From assembly GCF_900182695.1 (NCBI RefSeq), contig NZ_FXTK01000004.1, positions 1-64,000 of the forward strand: DNA of 64,000 nucleotides. Reading direction: 5' to 3'. Source of the DNA: Paracoccus laeviglucosivorans. GTDB taxonomy: Bacteria; Pseudomonadota; Alphaproteobacteria; Rhodobacterales; Rhodobacteraceae. Below the pieces are notes generated by a model that searched no databases, was not told the DNA's origin, and saw only the letters and a list, made by a program, of their open reading frames with translations. Shown here piece by piece: positions 32,972 to 41,658 of the stretch. A program made the translations under genes and the position numbers. Each line of letters starts with the position of its first letter. The first letter of the stretch is position 1.

Positions 32972-33396
32972 CGGGCCATGAAGCGACCAGCGCGGCGCCA
33001 CGCCTCGTCATTGTCGCCGCGAAAGTTCAGTTCGCGATGGGTCAGCAGCTTTTCCGCCCGAACATCGACGACGCTGGCAAAGACCTGCAGGATCAGCGTG
33101 CTGGATTTCTGCACCACCACGAACAGCCCGCGATCCGCGCCCTGCTGGCGCAGCAGCCCGATCAGACAGTCCTGCGTCTCGCGCGGGCAGGCTTGTGCAA
33201 CCGCCTCGGGCAAGACCGGCGCGCCGCCCATGTCGCGGGCCAGCGCCTCGGCCATCAGGCCCAGCCGCCGGGCGTGATCGCCGCTTTGGTCCCGCACCTC
33301 ATGCGAGGTGTCCAGCAGCTTGATCGGCAATACCGCCAAGCCCTCGGCCAGGACCGGGCCGGGTAATAGCGCAAGGATCAGGGCAATTCGGCGCAT
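32959..33396 (-). CDS. Secreted DUF2380-like protein
   Basis: A 145-residue protein with a signal peptide [19 protein letters not shown] and the pattern [64 protein letters not shown] segment with a cysteine pair follows. This layout fits small periplasmic DUF2380-type proteins, remembered but not verified. ATG at 33396 begins the signal peptide; the upstream frame to 33471 is not supported. Probably periplasmic; function unknown. Confidence 0.6.
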   Translation of the reverse strand: MRRIALILALLPGPVLAEGLAVLPIKLLDTSHEVRDQSGDHARRLGLMAEALARDMGGAPVLPEAVAQACPRETQDCLIGLLRQQGADRGLFVVVQKSSTLILQVFASVVDVRAEKLLTHRELNFRGDNDEAWRRAGRFMARQLR

Positions 33397-33562
33397 AGCC
33401 CAAGGCTGCGCCCATCGCGGCTGGCAGACAAGCCGGACAAACGTCGCGTCGCCCTGGCATTCCGCCCGCATCGCCCGCTTTTTCCGGCATTCTGCCCCAT
33501 TGAACGCCCCTGCCCGCCCGGCTAGCTTTCAGATAAATATTCCATAAGCAAAGGGTAAGCCC

Positions 33563-34924
33563 ATGAACAAACCGCAAAGCTGGGAAGCGCGCGCCGAGGA
33601 ATTTTCCCTTTACGGCTTTACCGACATGCCTTCGGTGCATGAACGCGGCACCGTCGTCGTCACCCATGGCGAAGGCCCCTATGTCGTCGATACCAATGGC
33701 CGCCGCTATCTGGATGCCAATTCCGGTCTGTGGAACATGGTCGCCGGTTTCGACCACAAGGGCATGATCGAGGCCGCCAAGACGCAATACGAACGCTTTC
33801 CCGGCTATCACGCCTTTTTCGGGCGCATGTCCGACCAGACCGTGATGCTGTCGGAAAAGCTGGTCGAGGTGTCGCCGTTCACCAGCGGCAAGGTGTTCTA
33901 TACGAATTCGGGTTCCGAGGCGAACGACACCATGGTCAAGATGCTGTGGTTCCTGCACGCCGCAGAAGGCAAGCCGCAGAAACGCAAGATCCTGACGCGC
34001 TGGAATGCCTATCACGGCGTCACGGCGGTGTCGGCCTCGATGACCGGCAAGCCCTACAACTCGGTCTTCGGCCTGCCGATGGAAGGCTTCATCCACCTGA
34101 CCTGCCCGCATTACTGGCGCTTTGGCGAGGAAGGCGAGACCGAAGAACAATTCGTCGCCCGCCTTGCCCGCGAGCTTGAAGAAACCATTCAGCGCGAAGG
34201 TGCCGACACCATCGCCGGTTTCTTTGCCGAACCCGTGCAGGGCGCAGGCGGCGTCATCCCGCCCGCCAAGGGTTACTTTCAGGCGATGCTGCCGATCCTG
34301 AAGAAATACGACATCCCGATGATCTCGGATGAGGTCATCACCGGCTTTGGCCGCACCGGCAACACCTGGGGCGCGGAAACCTATGACTTCACGCCCGACG
34401 CCATCATTTCGTCCAAGAACCTGACGGCGGGCTTTTTCCCGATGGGCGCGGTGATCCTTGGGCCGGAACTTTCGGCCCGTGTCAGCGCCGCCGTCGAAGC
34501 GATCGAGGAATTCCCGCATGGCTTCACCGCCTCGGGCCACCCCGTCGGCTGCGCCATCGCGCTGAAAGCCATCGACGTGGTGATGAACGAGGGGCTTGCC
34601 CAGAATGTCCGCGACCTTGCCCCCCGGTTTGAGGCCGGGCTGCAACGCCTGGCCCAGAAGCCCAATATCGGCGAATATCGCGGCGTGGGCTTCATGTGGG
34701 CGCTGGAGGCGGTCAAGGACAAAGCCACCAAGACGCCTTTCGACGGCAAGCTGTCGGTCAGCGAACGCATCGCCAATACCTGCACCGATCTGGGCCTGAT
34801 CTGCCGTCCCTTGGGTCAGTCGGTGGTGCTGGCCCCGCCCTTCATCCTGACCGAAAGCCAGATGGACGAGATGTTCGAAAAGCTGGAAACGGCGCTGGAC
34901 AAGGTTTTCGCTGAAGTGGCCTGA
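33563..34924 (+). CDS. Omega-amino acid--pyruvate aminotransferase (class III)
   Basis: A 453-residue PLP enzyme that moves amino groups between amines or omega-amino acids and pyruvate. The PLP Lys is in AIISSKNLTAGFFPMGAV, the cofactor-binding segment is YTNSGSEANDTMVKM, and DEVITGFGRTG carries the pyridine-N Asp. The whole sequence, including SLYGFTDMPSVHERGTVVVTHGEGPYVVD in two pieces, reads as a near relative of the crystallised omega-transaminase of Paracoccus denitrificans, from memory. AAGGGTAAGCCC precedes ATG. No amine pathway genes adjoin it. Confidence 0.9.
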   Translation: MNKPQSWEARAEEFSLYGFTDMPSVHERGTVVVTHGEGPYVVDTNGRRYLDANSGLWNMVAGFDHKGMIEAAKTQYERFPGYHAFFGRMSDQTVMLSEKLVEVSPFTSGKVFYTNSGSEANDTMVKMLWFLHAAEGKPQKRKILTRWNAYHGVTAVSASMTGKPYNSVFGLPMEGFIHLTCPHYWRFGEEGETEEQFVARLARELEETIQREGADTIAGFFAEPVQGAGGVIPPAKGYFQAMLPILKKYDIPMISDEVITGFGRTGNTWGAETYDFTPDAIISSKNLTAGFFPMGAVILGPELSARVSAAVEAIEEFPHGFTASGHPVGCAIALKAIDVVMNEGLAQNVRDLAPRFEAGLQRLAQKPNIGEYRGVGFMWALEAVKDKATKTPFDGKLSVSERIANTCTDLGLICRPLGQSVVLAPPFILTESQMDEMFEKLETALDKVFAEVA

Positions 34925-34930
34925 ATGATT

Positions 34931-34954
34931 GGCGGCCCCTTACCAGGGGTCGCC
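34931..34954. terminator. Hairpin at the omega-transaminase/DUF3572 junction
   Basis: GGCGGCCCC (34931-34939) pairs with GGGGTCGCC (34946-34954), one wobble pair. It overlaps the end of the DUF3572 gene and lies 6 bp after the transaminase stop; no U-tract. Confidence 0.4.
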
Positions 34955-35209
34955 TCCGCCAAGGATCGCGCGGGCCATCTGGACCCGTTCGGGACGGATG
35001 CCCGCGTCTGCGGCGAAATCCAGCACGCGCTGATCCTGCTCCAGCAGAAAGTCCAGCACGAATTGCGCGAATTCCGGGCGCTGCGTCATCGCGCGCAGCC
35101 CTGCGACGTCGCTGCCCGATTGCGCCAGCAACGCCTCGATCAGGTCGGAATTCCCGGCGATATGGCTGAAACCTGCATCGGCAATATCTCGGGCTTCGTT
35201 CGGGGTCAT
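34940..35209 (-). CDS. DUF3572 family protein
   Basis: An 89-residue all-helical protein: MTPNEARDIADAGFSHIAGN, LLAQSGSDVAGLRAM, EFAQFVLDFLLEQDQRVLDFAADAGIRPE, RAILGGGDPW. The pattern of LxFLxxxDxxVxxFAxxxGxxPE and a terminal GGGDPW is characteristic of DUF3572, an alphaproteobacterial family of unknown function. The start at 35209 follows GAGG at 5 bases; 35245 is the alternative. It is divergent from the diguanylate cyclase gene. Confidence 0.8.
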   Translation of the reverse strand: MTPNEARDIADAGFSHIAGNSDLIEALLAQSGSDVAGLRAMTQRPEFAQFVLDFLLEQDQRVLDFAADAGIRPERVQMARAILGGGDPW

Positions 35210-35291
35210 TGCGTCCTCATCATCCGGCAACGGTTTTTTAACCATTTTGCGCGCAAGATGCGGATGTGGTCAGTGGGTGTAAAGCAGACAA

Positions 35292-36677
35292 ATGAACATG
35301 GCAGGGCGCATTTTGGTCGTGGACAGCGTTCCAACCAACCGCATCACCATGAAGGTCAGGCTGACGGCGGCCTGTTACGATGTGACGCCCGCCGCTTCGG
35401 GGCAGGATGCCTTGCGGCTGGCGCAGCTTGTCCACCCGCAGATCGTGCTGATCGGGACCAGCATTTCGGACATGACAGCCCCTGATCTTTGCGCGGCATT
35501 GCGGGCGCAACCGCGTGGCGCGGAACTGCCGATCCTGATCCATGCTCTGGATGCGGGCGCGCGAATCGATGCGCTGCGTGCTGGGGCATCGGCGCTGATC
35601 GATGCCCGCGGTGACGATCTGACGCTGCTTGCCCGCATCCGCGGCCTGATGCGCGAAGATGCCCAGGTCAGCGGCATGGCCGAGGCGCAGGCGGGCTTTC
35701 AGCATGACGACCGTCCCCGCGCCGTGTTCATTGCAGACCAGCCCGCCACCGCGCTTTCCTGGCGTCACGCACTGCAAACACGGCTGAATTTCGCGATCAC
35801 CGTGAACGAACCCGACAGGGCACTTGCCGATGCCGCGCGCGGTCGGGTGCCGGACCTGTATCTGCTGGCCGCCGACATCAGGCAGTCGGGTGACGGGCTG
35901 CGGCTTTTGTCGGAACTCCGCTCTCGTCCGTTGTCGCGGGATGCGGGCTTCGTGATCGTGCTGCGCGATGATCGGGCCGAGATGACATCGGTCGCACTGG
36001 ACCTTGGTGCGGGCGACGTGCTGACGGCCGAGCTGACCTCGGTCACGGGCGCCACCGAAGCCGCAATCCGACTTGAGGCGCAGCTTTCCCGTAAACGAGA
36101 GGCGGACCGGCGCCGGCAGGAAACCCAGCGCAACGTCGCGCTGGCCATGACCGATCCGCTGACCGGGCTGCACAATCGCCGCTATGCCATGCCGCGACTG
36201 GCCGAGCTGTTCGATGCCGCATGTCAGGACGGCGATGATCTGGCGCTGATCGTGCTGGATCTGGATCGCTTCAAGCTGGTCAACGATAATCACGGACATG
36301 CGGCGGGCGATGCGGTGCTGACCGCCATCGCCGCCCGCCTGCGCGCCTGCGTGCCCCCCGAAGCCGTGCTTGCCCGGATGGGAGGAGAGGAGTTTTTGGC
36401 GGTCCTGCCCGGCTACAGCGCCCAAAGCGCCCATATGATCGCCGAGGAGATCCGCCACAGCGTGATGGCCACCCCGGTGCCTTTGCCCAAAGGATGCGCC
36501 GCTGACACATTGAGCGTCACCGTTTCGGCGGGGATCGCGGCAATGGACGCCAGCCAGCCTTCGGGCACGGCGCCCGACGCGGACCATTTGCTGACGCGTG
36601 CCGACAAGGCCCTGTTGCGTGCCAAGACCTCGGGGCGCAACTGCATCGTGTTGGCAAGCCCGGCGATCGCGGCCTGA
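35292..36677 (+). CDS. PleD-like diguanylate cyclase with degenerate receivers
   Basis: A 461-residue protein with two receiver-like domains (about 5-120 and 142-260) and a GGDEF domain (about 290-455) with active-site RMGGEEFLAVLP, so it should make cyclic di-GMP. Receiver 1 has lost the usual Asp-Asp pair (RILVVDSV) and the phospho-acceptor position reads VLIGTSISD instead of LLD. Receiver 2 is also acid-poor. The RxxD inhibitory site before GGEEF is replaced by PPEA. It therefore looks independent of phosphorylation and of product inhibition at the primary I-site. Confidence 0.85.
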   Translation: MNMAGRILVVDSVPTNRITMKVRLTAACYDVTPAASGQDALRLAQLVHPQIVLIGTSISDMTAPDLCAALRAQPRGAELPILIHALDAGARIDALRAGASALIDARGDDLTLLARIRGLMREDAQVSGMAEAQAGFQHDDRPRAVFIADQPATALSWRHALQTRLNFAITVNEPDRALADAARGRVPDLYLLAADIRQSGDGLRLLSELRSRPLSRDAGFVIVLRDDRAEMTSVALDLGAGDVLTAELTSVTGATEAAIRLEAQLSRKREADRRRQETQRNVALAMTDPLTGLHNRRYAMPRLAELFDAACQDGDDLALIVLDLDRFKLVNDNHGHAAGDAVLTAIAARLRACVPPEAVLARMGGEEFLAVLPGYSAQSAHMIAEEIRHSVMATPVPLPKGCAADTLSVTVSAGIAAMDASQPSGTAPDADHLLTRADKALLRAKTSGRNCIVLASPAIAA

Positions 36678-36757
36678 CGGGCTGCGACATTCGGCGCGCT
36701 TTCTTTTTCGCGGGTCGCTGCCTACATACAGGGCAAGACACTCCCAAGGAGCGTGCG

Positions 36758-37159
36758 ATGCCCCGATCCGACGACCCCGCCGACCGGCCGCTGAAGCCGG
36801 CGATGCTGCGCGGTGCGATGCGCCGCTGTCCATCCTGCGGACAGGGTGCGCTGTTTCACGGCTATCTGACGGTCCGCGACCAGTGCGACCACTGCGGCGA
36901 AGATATGTCGCATCAGCGTGCGGATGACGGCCCTGCCTATCTGACGATCCTGCTGGTATCCCATCTGGGCGCGCCGCTGCTGCTGGCGGTCTATATGGCG
37001 TGGCGTCCTTCGGCCATGTCGATGCTGATCGGTTTCAGCCTTGGCGCGGTGATCCTGTCGCTGCTGCTTTTGCCGCTGATCAAAGGTGCCTTCGTAGGCT
37101 TCCAATGGGCGCGGCGGATGCACGGATTCGGCGCGGCGCCCCGGACTTTGTCCGCATGA
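36758..37159 (+). CDS. DUF983 membrane protein
   Basis: A 133-residue protein with an N-terminal zinc ribbon (RRCPSCGQGALFHGY...CDHCGEDM, about 22-50) and two transmembrane helices (LTILLVSHLGAPLLLAVYMA and SLGAVILSLLLLPLIKGAFV). This is the DUF983 family, often near cytochrome oxidase or Nudix genes. AAGGAG precedes the ATG. The stop overlaps the Nudix ATG by 4 bases. Confidence 0.87.
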   Translation: MPRSDDPADRPLKPAMLRGAMRRCPSCGQGALFHGYLTVRDQCDHCGEDMSHQRADDGPAYLTILLVSHLGAPLLLAVYMAWRPSAMSMLIGFSLGAVILSLLLLPLIKGAFVGFQWARRMHGFGAAPRTLSA

Positions 37160-37821
37160 ACGACGTGCCGATCCGCGACGCGGCAACCGTCATCGTGCTG
37201 GACCGCGATGCTGCTGACGGCCCTTCGGTGCTGATGGGGCAGCGTGGGGCGGCGGCAGCCTTCATGCCGTCGAAATACGTCTTTCCCGGCGGCGCGGTCG
37301 ATCCCGAGGATGCGGATGCGGGACTTGCCCCGCTGCCCCCACGCCTGCACCAGCTTTTGTCAGCCGAACCCCGCGAAGGTGGCATCGCCACACCCGAGGC
37401 ACTGGTGGCCGCAGCCCTGCGCGAACTGGCCGAGGAAACCGGCCTGCTGACCGGCCAGCCCGGCCCCGCACCTGCTGGTTGGGGCCATTACGCGGCGGCG
37501 GGTCTGACGCCCGATCCTATCGGCCTGACCTACCTGTTTCGCGCCATCACGCCGCCGGGCCGGACACGCCGTTTCGATGCGCGTTTCCTGCTGCTGGATG
37601 CCGCGCGGATCAACGGTGACCGCAACGACTTCAGCGCCGCCTGCGATGAACTTTCGCACCTGCACTGGGTTCCGATAGCCCAGGCCCGGAAACTGGACCT
37701 GCCATTCATCACCGAGGTGGTGCTTGCCGAAATCGCCCGTATCGCCGAAGGCGTCACGCCCGACTCGGTCCCGTTTTTCGACAATCGCGCAGCCGAGCCG
37801 CGTTTTATCAGGATCGCCTAG
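37156..37821 (+). CDS. Nudix hydrolase
   Basis: A 221-residue protein with a Nudix box GGIATPEALVAAALRELAEETGL, where the REL-EE core is intact. It opens RDAATVIVLDR and has SKYVFPGGAVDPEDAD, the pattern of alphaproteobacterial NUDT19/CoA-pyrophosphatase-like members. It should hydrolyse a nucleoside diphosphate linked to another group; the substrate is not predictable. Start ATGA-overlaps the DUF983 gene. Its stop overlaps paaG on the opposite strand by 4 bases. Confidence 0.88.
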   Translation: MNDVPIRDAATVIVLDRDAADGPSVLMGQRGAAAAFMPSKYVFPGGAVDPEDADAGLAPLPPRLHQLLSAEPREGGIATPEALVAAALRELAEETGLLTGQPGPAPAGWGHYAAAGLTPDPIGLTYLFRAITPPGRTRRFDARFLLLDAARINGDRNDFSAACDELSHLHWVPIAQARKLDLPFITEVVLAEIARIAEGVTPDSVPFFDNRAAEPRFIRIA

Positions 37822-38588
37822 AACCCGGTAAAGCGCGCATGCCGCTTTTCCAGAAATGCCGTCACCCCTTCGGTGAAATCCGAGGTGCGGGCCATTTCAC
37901 CCTGAAGCCGCGCCTCCAGCGCAAGCTGTGCTTGCATGTCGTTGCCGCCGGACGCAGCCAACGCCTCGCGGATGGCAAGATAGGCGCGCGTCGGCCCCTG
38001 CGCCAATGTCTGCGCGCGGGCAGTCGCAACCGCCTCGAATTCGGCATCGGGGGCGGTTTCCCAGATCATGCCCCAATTCGCAGCCTGTCGCGCCGTGACG
38101 GGTTCGGCGAACAGCATCATCCCCATCGCACGCGCTGCCCCCACGGAACGCGGAATGATATGCGTGCCGCCCGCATCGGGGATCAGGCCGATCCGGCTGA
38201 AAGCCTGTAAAAAAACCGCACTTTCGGCGGCAATCACCACATCGGCTGCCAGCGCCAGATTGGCACCGGCACCGGCAGCGACCCCGTTCACCGCCGCAAT
38301 GACCGGGACCGGCGCGCCCGTGATTGCGGCCAGCATCGGCTCATACTCATCGCGCAGGATGCGTTCGACATCCAGACCCGCGCGGGCATCCGTCAGATCC
38401 TGACCCGAGCAGAACGCCCGCCCCGTCCCGGTCAGCACGATGCAACGGCACCCCGCACCCGGATCGGAAAATGCTGCGGTAATCTCGGCGCGCATGACGC
38501 TGTTCAGCGCGTTCATCACCTCGGGTCGGTTCAGCGCGATACGGGTGATGCCGTCCTGATGCGAAACGGCGATGGTCTGATGGCTCAT
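37818..38588 (-). CDS. paaG: Enoyl-CoA hydratase/isomerase, PaaG-like
   Basis: A 256-residue crotonase-fold protein. Oxyanion-hole segments are FCSGQDLTDARAG and NGVAAGAGANLALAADVVIA. AFSRIGLIPDAGGTHIIPR and VTARQAANWGMIW match PaaG, the 1,2-epoxyphenylacetyl-CoA isomerase, including the Asp in IPDAGG. The phenylacetate operon is not here, so a general fatty-acid role is possible. The start at 38588 follows GGGGGGAG; 38600 is an alternative ATG. Confidence 0.82.
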   Translation of the reverse strand: MSHQTIAVSHQDGITRIALNRPEVMNALNSVMRAEITAAFSDPGAGCRCIVLTGTGRAFCSGQDLTDARAGLDVERILRDEYEPMLAAITGAPVPVIAAVNGVAAGAGANLALAADVVIAAESAVFLQAFSRIGLIPDAGGTHIIPRSVGAARAMGMMLFAEPVTARQAANWGMIWETAPDAEFEAVATARAQTLAQGPTRAYLAIREALAASGGNDMQAQLALEARLQGEMARTSDFTEGVTAFLEKRHARFTGF

Positions 38589-38650
38589 GGCTCCCCCCAT
38601 TTGGCGCCATCCTGCCCGCCCGCGCCCGGTCCTAAAAGCGCGACCTCGCG

Positions 38651-39112
38651 TCAGTCGCGCATGATGCGGTCCAGCCGGGCCTTTTCGTCATCGGTCAGCG
38701 TCTCGGCCTGCTGCGCGGCGGGCTGTTCGGCAATCGCGCGCGAGCGGATGAATTGCCAGCCAATGACGACCCCCAGCAGCGCCATCAGCGGGCCGGCCAG
38801 ATACAGCAGCCAGTTGATGCCCTTTGCCCTCGGCTCGAACAGGACGTATTCCCCGAAGCGGTCCACCACGGCATCGACGGCCTGATCGTCGCTGTCGCCC
38901 GCGACCAGACGTTCGCGCAGATAAAGCCGCAGATCGCGGCTGATCGGCGCGTTGGATTCGTCGATCGTCTCGCCCTGACAGACTGGGCAGCGCAGGATCT
39001 TAGAGATGTCGCGCGCCCGCGCCTCAAGCGCGGGATCGGACAGCACCTCATCGGGTTGGACGGCAAGCGCGGGTCCGGCAAGCAGCATCAGGCATAATAG
39101 CAGATAGCGCAT
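38651..39112 (-). CDS. ccmH: Cytochrome c maturation protein CcmH
   Basis: A 153-residue protein with a signal peptide MRYLLLCLMLLAGPALAV, the apocytochrome thioreduction motif KILRCPVCQGETIDESNA, and one C-terminal transmembrane helix (GINWLLYLAGPLMALLGVVIGW). CcmH reduces or presents the CXXCH cysteines to CcmF in the periplasm. ATG at 39112 lies two bases after the ccmF stop. An ATG at 39136 would remove the clean signal peptide. Confidence 0.95.
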   Translation of the reverse strand: MRYLLLCLMLLAGPALAVQPDEVLSDPALEARARDISKILRCPVCQGETIDESNAPISRDLRLYLRERLVAGDSDDQAVDAVVDRFGEYVLFEPRAKGINWLLYLAGPLMALLGVVIGWQFIRSRAIAEQPAAQQAETLTDDEKARLDRIMRD

Positions 39113-39116
39113 CGGG

Positions 39117-41078
39117 TCACTCGGCCGGTTGTGCAAGCGGCGCGGGTTGACGCGCGCCCGCAGCCACGCGGTAACGCCGATCCGAAAGGCTGATCATGCC
39201 CCCCAGGGCCATCAGCGCGCAGCCCAGCCAGATCCAGTTGGCAAAGGGCTTGATATAGCTGCGCACGGCCCAGCCGCCGCCCTGCTGCGGATCGCCGATC
39301 ACCAGATAGATGTCGCGGAAAAAGCCGTTCTGGATCGCAGCTTCGGTCGTGGGCATGCCTTGCACCGTATAGACGCGCTTTTCGGGATGCAGCAGCGCGA
39401 CCTGCCGACCGTCCTTGTCTACGCGCATCGTCGCCACGGTCGCATCATAGTTCGGGCCAGGGCGTTCCTGCACATCTTCCAGCGTGATGTGATAGCCCGC
39501 CACGTCGAATCCCTGCCCGACTTGCGCAACGCGAATATCTTCGACCTGCCATGCCATCAGCAGGCTGACCCCGATAAAGGTCACGCCCAGACCGCCATGC
39601 GACACCGCCTTGCCCCAATCGGCACGCGGCAGACGGCGCAGGCGCGACCAGCCCGAATTGCCAGTGCGCAGCCACAGATCGACGACCGATCCCGCGATCA
39701 GCCACGCGCCCAGTCCCGCGCCGATCACCGCCAGCGCCGAATGGCCGGTGGATATGGCAAAGACCAGCGCCATGATCGCAGCCGCAAAAAGCAGCGCCCC
39801 GCGCAGCGGTGCTGCGACACGGCGCAGCTGGCCACGTTTCCAGGGGATGATCGCGCCCAAAGGCAACACGATCGCGGTCACGATCATAAAGGGCGTAAAG
39901 GCTTTTTCGAAGAAAGGCGGGCCGACCGACAGCTTGCGGTCCCACAGCATCTCGGCGATCAGCGGCCAGACTGTGCCGATAAAGACGACAAAGCATGACA
40001 CGGCCAGCAGGATATTGTTCAGCACCAGCCCGCCTTCGCGCGATACCGGCGCGAACACCCCCTTGGCCTGCATCGATGTGGCGCGGATCGTGTAAAGCAC
40101 CAGCGCGCCACCCACGAACACCCCAAGGATCGCAAGAATAAACACGCCGCGTTCCGGGTCAGAGGCAAAGCTGTGGACCGAGGTGATGATCCCCGACCGC
40201 ACGATGAACGTGCCGATCAGCGAAAAGGCAAAGGCCATGATCGCCAGAAGGATGGTCCAGCTTTTCAGCACCTCGCGCTTTTCGACGACGATTGCGGAAT
40301 GCAGCAGCGCGGCGGCGATCAGCCATGGCATGAAGCTGGCGTTTTCCACCGGATCCCAGAACCAGAAGCCGCCCCAGCCCAGTTCATAATAGGCCCACCA
40401 CGACCCCAGCGCGATACCGATGGTCAGAAAAACCCATGCCGCCAGCGTCCAGGGCCGGACCCAACGCGCCCATGCGGCATCCACGCGCCCCTCGATCAGG
40501 GCTGCCACGGCAAAGCTGAACGCCATGCTTAGCCCCACGTAACCAAGATAAAGGAACGGCGGGTGGAACGCCAAACCGGGGTCTTGCAGCAGCGGGTTCA
40601 GGTCACGCCCGTTAAAGGGCGCATTCTCCAACCGCCAGAACGGGTTTGAGGTGAACAGGATGAAGGCCAGAAACGCCACGCCGATCGCGCCCTGAACCGA
40701 CAGCACCCGCGCGCGCAGGCTGGGTGGCAGATTCGCGTCGAACACCGCCGCCGCCGCGCCGAACAGCGCAAGGATCAGCACCCATAGCAGCATCGAACCT
40801 TCGTGGTTCCCCCAGACGCCCGAAATCTTGTAGATCAGCGGCTTGGCGGTATGCGAATTCTCATAGACCAGCTTCAGCGAGAAATCCGAGGTCACAAAGG
40901 CCACAGTCAGCGCCGCAAACGACACCGCGATCAGGCCGAATTGCGCGATTGCAGCGGGACGGGCGCTGTCGATCCAGCCGCTCCACCCTTTTGTTGCGCC
41001 GATCATCGGCACGATCATCTGGAAAATGGCCACCGCAAAGGCGAGTATCAGTGCAAAATGGCCTATTTCCGCGATCAT
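39117..41078 (-). CDS. ccmF: Cytochrome c heme lyase subunit CcmF
   Basis: A 653-residue polytopic membrane protein that ligates heme to apocytochrome c. The tryptophan-rich WWD heme-handling segment is WGGFWFWDPVENASFMPW, with histidines in LHSAIVVEKRE and GHSA. YENSHTAKPLIYKISGVWGNHEGSMLLWVL is typical of the N-terminal half. MIAEIGHFALILAF at 41078 is the family start, after AGGAACAAG. The frame upstream to 41348 is noise. It lies 79 bp downstream of the holin gene. Confidence 0.96.
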   Translation of the reverse strand: MIAEIGHFALILAFAVAIFQMIVPMIGATKGWSGWIDSARPAAIAQFGLIAVSFAALTVAFVTSDFSLKLVYENSHTAKPLIYKISGVWGNHEGSMLLWVLILALFGAAAAVFDANLPPSLRARVLSVQGAIGVAFLAFILFTSNPFWRLENAPFNGRDLNPLLQDPGLAFHPPFLYLGYVGLSMAFSFAVAALIEGRVDAAWARWVRPWTLAAWVFLTIGIALGSWWAYYELGWGGFWFWDPVENASFMPWLIAAALLHSAIVVEKREVLKSWTILLAIMAFAFSLIGTFIVRSGIITSVHSFASDPERGVFILAILGVFVGGALVLYTIRATSMQAKGVFAPVSREGGLVLNNILLAVSCFVVFIGTVWPLIAEMLWDRKLSVGPPFFEKAFTPFMIVTAIVLPLGAIIPWKRGQLRRVAAPLRGALLFAAAIMALVFAISTGHSALAVIGAGLGAWLIAGSVVDLWLRTGNSGWSRLRRLPRADWGKAVSHGGLGVTFIGVSLLMAWQVEDIRVAQVGQGFDVAGYHITLEDVQERPGPNYDATVATMRVDKDGRQVALLHPEKRVYTVQGMPTTEAAIQNGFFRDIYLVIGDPQQGGGWAVRSYIKPFANWIWLGCALMALGGMISLSDRRYRVAAGARQPAPLAQPAE

Positions 41079-41157
41079 TGGCTTGTTCCTGGCTAGCTGG
41101 AGCCAGAGAATAGCGGCGGAACGAAGGGCAAGCCAGCCCTCCGAACCGCTTAGCTGG

Positions 41158-41658
41158 TCACATTCCGTCGCGCTCGGCCCGATCAGCGGCCCAGTCGCGC
41201 AATGCGGGGTTGTCGTCGAACCCCGGCGCGGCTGGCTTTTCCGCAGCGGGTGCAAAACGCGGACGCGCACGGAAATAATGCGCCTCGCGCGCGCCGAAAT
41301 AGAAGCTGATGATCGCACCCAGCAGCCACCAAAGCGGTTCGGGCACAAGGTTCAGGTTTTCCATCCGCAGACCGAAGCCAATGGGTTCGACCATCGCATA
41401 GACGAACAATCCCATCGTGCCCAACGTCAGCAAAGGGCGCGGCAGGCGGTTCATCCCGTTCATCAGCCCGTCGAACCAGCCCCGCGGCTGGGCTGCAAAT
41501 TCGCCCGACATCTGCATCATGGCGCGGGCATAGGCTTCCCCGTCCAGCTCCATGCGCCGGGTCGAGTTTTCGCGGAACACCTCGGCCATGCCGGTCGCCG
41601 CGTTGGCGACGGTGGTGACGGCGCTACCCGCGCCCAGAAAGCGGCCCATCATCCCCAT
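41158..41658 (-). CDS. Holin (3-TM type), probable gene transfer agent release holin
   Basis: A 166-residue protein with an N-terminal amphipathic region, RENSTRRMELDGEAYARAMMQMSGEF, and two to three hydrophobic segments (PRPLLTLGTMGLFVYAMVEP and PLWWLLGAIISFYFG), ending in a hydrophilic tail. This fits the HOLIN_3TMs family found next to GH108 endolysins. The ATG lies inside the endolysin 3' end (10-base overlap). In Rhodobacter capsulatus a comparable holin-endolysin pair releases gene transfer agent particles; assignment here is by similarity of arrangement. Confidence 0.75.
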   Translation of the reverse strand: MGMMGRFLGAGSAVTTVANAATGMAEVFRENSTRRMELDGEAYARAMMQMSGEFAAQPRGWFDGLMNGMNRLPRPLLTLGTMGLFVYAMVEPIGFGLRMENLNLVPEPLWWLLGAIISFYFGAREAHYFRARPRFAPAAEKPAAPGFDDNPALRDWAADRAERDGM

